A DNA stretch of 49,092 nt from Staphylothermus sp. (lineage in GTDB: Archaea > Thermoproteota > Thermoprotei_A > Sulfolobales > Desulfurococcaceae), in assembly GCA_021157925.1 (NCBI GenBank), contig JAGGVR010000107.1:1-49092 (forward strand), written 5' to 3'. Below the pieces are notes generated by a model, which made no database searches, was not told the DNA's origin, and saw only the letters and a program-made list of their open reading frames with translations. The position numbers and the translations under genes are program-made. Below are positions 45,802 to 49,092 of this stretch, one piece after another. Each line of letters starts with the position of its first letter. The first letter of the stretch is position 1.

Positions 45802-47073
45802 ATGAAGAAAGATAACACAATCAAATATATTGAAGAAGAATTCTACAAATCCTACAACAATTATCCAGAAATAATCGTTTCAGCACCTGGCAGAATAGAT
45901 TTCCTAAACACCCATCAAGACTATAAAGGATTACCTGTAGTTTCAGTAGGCATAGATCTTAGAACCTATGTAGCTATTAATGCAAATAACAGTGATAAAT
46001 GCATCGTGGAAAGCATAAATCTGCGGGATGAAGGCAAGGAATACCGTGATGTTTTCAATGCAGTACATCCAGCGCTTAAAACTGGAAAATGGTTCGGAAA
46101 CTATTTACGAGCATCAGCTCTGTCCCTTAAAAGAATGGGATATAGCATTAAAGGATTCAATGCACTTATATACAGTGACGTACCTGTAGCTGCTGGCCTA
46201 GCGAGCAGTGCAGCTCTCGAAGTATCATTTATAGGTGCATTAAATCAGCTCTTTGGATTTGGTTTATCGCGAAAGGAGATCGCAGAAGCAGCTTATATTG
46301 CTGAACACGATATCATGGGTATTCCCTGTGGTAGACTTGATCAATACGGTTCATCTTTTGGTGGTATAATCAAGATAAATACCCGCCCACCATACAGTAT
46401 TGAAGAATTGCCATGGATAAACGGTGTGTTCATAATAATTGATTCAGGTATAAAGCACAGTACAGCAGATATACATCCACAAAGACAAGCTGAGATAAAC
46501 AATGGACTGAAACTCCTTCTGGAAATGAGAGATCTACCAGATGATGTAAAGAAATACATTAAGCCACATTACTATGACACCCTTTGGGAAGAAATAGACT
46601 TTGAAAAAATAAAGAACTATTTGGATAGGTTGTCAAGCCCATATAGAGAAAGAATACTATTTACATATAAAATGCATAAATCAACACTACTTGCATTAAG
46701 AATAATCAAAGATGAAGATATAGAGCCTGAAGAAATAATTTCTACACTAGACCTATTCGACACTAATACAATAAAGAAATCTATTGGAGACAAACTCAGG
46801 TTAATAGGCTTGATCATGGATTATCAACACATACTACTACGCGACTATTATGAACTAAGCCTTCCAGCACTAGAAAGGATACGGAACCATATGAAAGAAG
46901 CAGGTGCTTTAGGTGCAAAATTATCAGGGGCTGGTCTAGGAGGAGCAATTATAGGGCTAACAAAAGATCTCAATACTGCTAAAAAAGTATTAGAAGCTGG
47001 AATTTCTGGTGGAGGCAAACGTGGATGGATTGTAAATATTGATGAAGGTGTTAGAGTAGAAAAAACTAGATAA
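45802..47073 (+). CDS. galK: galactokinase-like GHMP kinase
   Basis: About 423 residues. The GHMP motifs are SAPGRIDFLNTHQDYKG (motif 1, with NTHQDY instead of the usual GEHTDY), VPVAAGLASSAALEVSF (motif 2, ATP loop) and AKLSGAGLGGAIIG (motif 3). ATG 45802 one base after galT, with GGGAGGTG upstream inside galT, is preferred over the in-frame ATG 45772. Coupling to galT supports phosphorylation of galactose at C1; the unusual motif 1 leaves room for another sugar. Confidence 0.85.
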   Translation: MKKDNTIKYIEEEFYKSYNNYPEIIVSAPGRIDFLNTHQDYKGLPVVSVGIDLRTYVAINANNSDKCIVESINLRDEGKEYRDVFNAVHPALKTGKWFGNYLRASALSLKRMGYSIKGFNALIYSDVPVAAGLASSAALEVSFIGALNQLFGFGLSRKEIAEAAYIAEHDIMGIPCGRLDQYGSSFGGIIKINTRPPYSIEELPWINGVFIIIDSGIKHSTADIHPQRQAEINNGLKLLLEMRDLPDDVKKYIKPHYYDTLWEEIDFEKIKNYLDRLSSPYRERILFTYKMHKSTLLALRIIKDEDIEPEEIISTLDLFDTNTIKKSIGDKLRLIGLIMDYQHILLRDYYELSLPALERIRNHMKEAGALGAKLSGAGLGGAIIGLTKDLNTAKKVLEAGISGGGKRGWIVNIDEGVRVEKTR

Positions 47074-47074
47074 A

Positions 47075-47416
47075 TTAAGAAACTATTTCATTATATTGTG
47101 TTTTTATATTTGTTTTTTCTATTACTAATGCTATGCCCTTTACTCCTTCAGGTCTATACGCGTTATGCCATTCATCCACTATATAGATCTTTCCCGGCTG
47201 CATTTCCACCTCATGAAACGTTTTGAGATCACTACTAATGACTAATACAATTCTACCTTCTATGAGATAGAATAGTTCCGGTGCATCGTGCTTCTCAAGG
47301 TACTTGATATCTTCTCTTGAAGTGTTCTCTGGCACATATATGCCTGCCTGCCAGTGATCGTTATCTTTGAAAATCACCTCCCATCTAGACTTAGGAGATA
47401 TATTTAGTACTTTCAT
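47075..47416 (-). CDS. small cupin-domain protein
   Basis: A 113-residue single-domain cupin: the APELFYLIEGRIVLVI and EMQPGKIYIVDEWHNAYRP segments match the two cupin boxes, with His and Glu ligands partly present. It could bind a sugar or metal, and similar small cupins occur in sugar operons as isomerase- or sensor-like proteins. It converges on galK with stops almost touching (47073/47075). Confidence 0.7.
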   Translation of the reverse strand: MKVLNISPKSRWEVIFKDNDHWQAGIYVPENTSREDIKYLEKHDAPELFYLIEGRIVLVISSDLKTFHEVEMQPGKIYIVDEWHNAYRPEGVKGIALVIEKTNIKTQYNEIVS

Positions 47417-47559
47417 TTTCCATCAACTATGTTCTAGGTTATTTTCGCTTAAAACTGTATGTAATACTACAGAGTAGGGATTTAAATTTATTGAAGAACT
47501 GTTTTCATACATTATTTTGAATGAATACTTCTATAAGGTTAGAGAAGTCGTAAAACAAG

Positions 47560-48516
47560 CTACTTGAGGCCGAGTTCTTTGGCAAGTAATTCTGCTGTTA
47601 ACCTAACAGCCTCTCTACTAGAGTACTTAGGTTTCCAACCAGCCCTTTTGATCTTCTCTATGCCTAGAAGCATTATCTTCACATCACCAGGCCATCCACG
47701 CCCATCCGGTGTCCCCCCGGTAAAAGTGAATCGAGGCTTTAATCCAAGTACACCCGCCACTATCTCCGCTATTTCTTTAACTGTTATCCAATCCTCGTTA
47801 CCAATATTGTAGACGTCATAGACCTGATTAGCCCTAGCAGTTACATGTAACGTTGCTTCTATAGTATCTTCTATATAGAGGTAACTCTTTCGTTGAGTAC
47901 CATCGCCAAGGATCTCAAGTTTTGTTGGATCTTTTCTCAGTTTCATAAGGAAATCGTATATTACACCGTGTCTTAATCTAGGACCAATTATGTTTGCATA
48001 TCTTAGGGATAATCCTTTAAACCCATATAGGTGAGAATAAGAGCATATTAATGCCTCACAGCTCGCTTTGGATGCTCCATAAACACTGATCGGTCTTATT
48101 TCATGGTCTTCTGGAGTAGGTATTTGTTTTGCATCACCATATACTGTGCTGGAACTTGCAAAAACAAACTTCTCTACATTTCCTTCAATACGGATTGCTT
48201 CTAGTAGATTAAATGTTGCAATAATGTTTTCGCGAAAATGAACCTCTGGTTCCGTGACACTTAGTCTGACCTCAGGATTAGCGGCGAAATGAAAGACTGT
48301 GTCTATATCTTTCACGACTTTCCTAATAAGTTCTTTATCCTTGAGGTCGCCTTTTATGAATTCAAAATTCCTTCTACCAATATGTTGTTTAATGAAGTCA
48401 AGACTGCCACTGCTAAGATTATCGATCACTCGCACATAGTATCCGTTTTCCAATAATTTATCTACTAAATGACTGCCGATGAATCCTGCCCCACCGGTTA
48501 CGAGTATGTTATGCAT
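47560..48516 (-). CDS. galE: NAD-dependent UDP-glucose 4-epimerase family protein
   Basis: A 318-residue short-chain dehydrogenase/reductase of the extended type: NAD motif VTGGAGFIGSHLVDKL, IDNLSSGS, FHFAANPEVR, catalytic Ser/Thr region FASSSTVYGDA and YGASK (YxxxK). It should interconvert UDP-glucose and UDP-galactose and so complete the Leloir set with GalT and GalK. A role in UDP-sugar supply for glycosylation is an alternative. The minus strand reads GGTGAACAACT before the ATG. Confidence 0.9.
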   Translation of the reverse strand: MHNILVTGGAGFIGSHLVDKLLENGYYVRVIDNLSSGSLDFIKQHIGRRNFEFIKGDLKDKELIRKVVKDIDTVFHFAANPEVRLSVTEPEVHFRENIIATFNLLEAIRIEGNVEKFVFASSSTVYGDAKQIPTPEDHEIRPISVYGASKASCEALICSYSHLYGFKGLSLRYANIIGPRLRHGVIYDFLMKLRKDPTKLEILGDGTQRKSYLYIEDTIEATLHVTARANQVYDVYNIGNEDWITVKEIAEIVAGVLGLKPRFTFTGGTPDGRGWPGDVKIMLLGIEKIKRAGWKPKYSSREAVRLTAELLAKELGLK

Positions 48517-48757
48517 AGTTGTTCACCACTTACATGATATAAGGTAAGATGTATTTATAAAATAAATTTTAATGAAACAATATTTTGCTTTATTTGAAGA
48601 TTTTCTAACAATAGATATGTGGATATAGAGAACCCCTGCCTCTAAAGCTTCAATAACATTTATAGCAATAATTAGTCAATACCTTGATTTTCCTTGAGAG
48701 AACAATAATACATTAACATGTTCATTCATTTAATAGATCAGAGTCTTTTCTCTAATT
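48517..48757. other. intergenic, promoter of the epimerase gene
   Basis: About 240 AT-rich bases. The complement of about 48551-48565 (TTTATAAA-containing) is a good TATA candidate for the minus-strand epimerase. Nothing else is recognised. Confidence 0.3.
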
Positions 48758-48973
48758 ATGAGCTACAAGATCGAATCTTACAAGGAACGAGATAACTTGG
48801 TAACCAGTAACATTATGCGTTATTATCTATTGAATAAATATCAATGCTTATTCCATCTAATTCATCAAGAAAAACCAATTAATTTATTTAAAGGAGTCGT
48901 AAATAAGTCATTTAATATGGTAAAGTATCCAATAGATTTAAAAAGAAGAGATAATTATTTGAAGCAAGAATAA
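48758..48973 (+). CDS. possible small basic protein
   Basis: 71 codons, Lys/Asn/Tyr-rich, with segments NIMRYYLLNKYQCLFHLI and NLFKGVVNKSFNMVKYP. No clear ribosome site, no family. It may be a remnant or a chance frame in AT-rich DNA. Confidence 0.25.
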   Translation: MSYKIESYKERDNLVTSNIMRYYLLNKYQCLFHLIHQEKPINLFKGVVNKSFNMVKYPIDLKRRDNYLKQE

Positions 48974-48978
48974 TCAGG

Positions 48979-49089
48979 ATGGGCAACAGATACTACATAT
49001 GCCCGCCAAAACAATACAAAGAAAAAATAGCCAAGCTACACGGGAAGAAAGTAAAAATACTACTACTCCACGAAGAAGACAACCCATGA
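48979..49089 (+). CDS. possible short protein of 36 residues at the window edge
   Basis: ATG 48979 to TGA 49087-49089, too short for most gene callers. It begins with Cys-Pro-Pro and Lys/Tyr-rich sequence (YYICPPKQYKEKIAKLHGKK) and ends HEEDNP. The even alternation of basic helix and acidic end looks protein-like. No family recognised; the local base use (C-rich third positions) differs from the non-coding gap before it. Confidence 0.35.
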   Translation: MGNRYYICPPKQYKEKIAKLHGKKVKILLLHEEDNP

Positions 49090-49092
49090 AAA

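Overview
This AT-rich window (my impression is 35-40% G+C) reads as a hyperthermophilic crenarchaeon of the Desulfurococcales, perhaps Staphylothermus- or Ignisphaera-like. The evidence is GGTGA/GGAGG ribosome sites with frequent GTG and TTG starts, TATA-box promoters, a four-subunit 2-oxoacid:ferredoxin oxidoreductase, a three-gene FrhAGB-like NiFe hydrogenase, archaeal VapBC pairs, and secreted proteins held by a Thr-rich stalk and a C-terminal membrane helix. The genus is an inference. No rRNA, tRNA, CRISPR array or intact transposon was seen.

Layout. (1) 1-14.5 kb is a beta-glucan (probably laminarin) locus. A tight minus-strand operon encodes a family 5 solute-binding protein, two permeases, two ATPases, a GH16 laminarinase and a small membrane protein. 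It is flanked by a divergent membrane-anchored clan-A glycoside hydrolase, a GH12-like surface protein and a GH3 enzyme with swapped domain order. (2) 14.6-17.7 kb holds a decayed ferritin-like gene and the korDABC operon. (3) 17.8-21.5 kb holds a membrane-anchored serpin, a heavily disrupted secreted-protein gene and an MFS transporter. (4) 21.6-24.2 kb is a small toxin-antitoxin island: an RHH-domain protein paired with a retropepsin-like protease, an intact VapBC, a broken winged-helix regulator and a broken RelE-type pair. (5) 24.3-28.5 kb holds cytidine deaminase, the hydrogenase operon and a divergent SufC-like ATPase. (6) 28.6-35.3 kb holds a methyltransferase, an M20 peptidase, a frameshifted DJ-1/PfpI gene, a truncated stalk protein, a B12/radical SAM gene with an in-frame stop, and a second VapBC. 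(7) 35.5-38.1 kb holds remnants of a GH1 and a rubrerythrin gene next to an intact GH1 beta-glycosidase. (8) 38.7-48.5 kb is a sugar-import and Leloir region: a ribose-type ABC transporter, two adjacent FucI-like paralogues, GalT, a galactokinase-like GHMP kinase, a cupin and a GalE-like epimerase.

Working together, the surface hydrolases would cut beta-1,3/1,4-glucans, the Opp-type importer would take up oligosaccharides, and GH3 and GH1 would release glucose. Keto acids would be oxidised by KorDABC with reduction of ferredoxin, and hydrogenase would handle excess reductant. The second sugar system would import a monosaccharide that the FucI-like proteins and Leloir enzymes could process. 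About ten genes in the window are broken or truncated, several by single-base events, which is an unusually visible load of recent decay.
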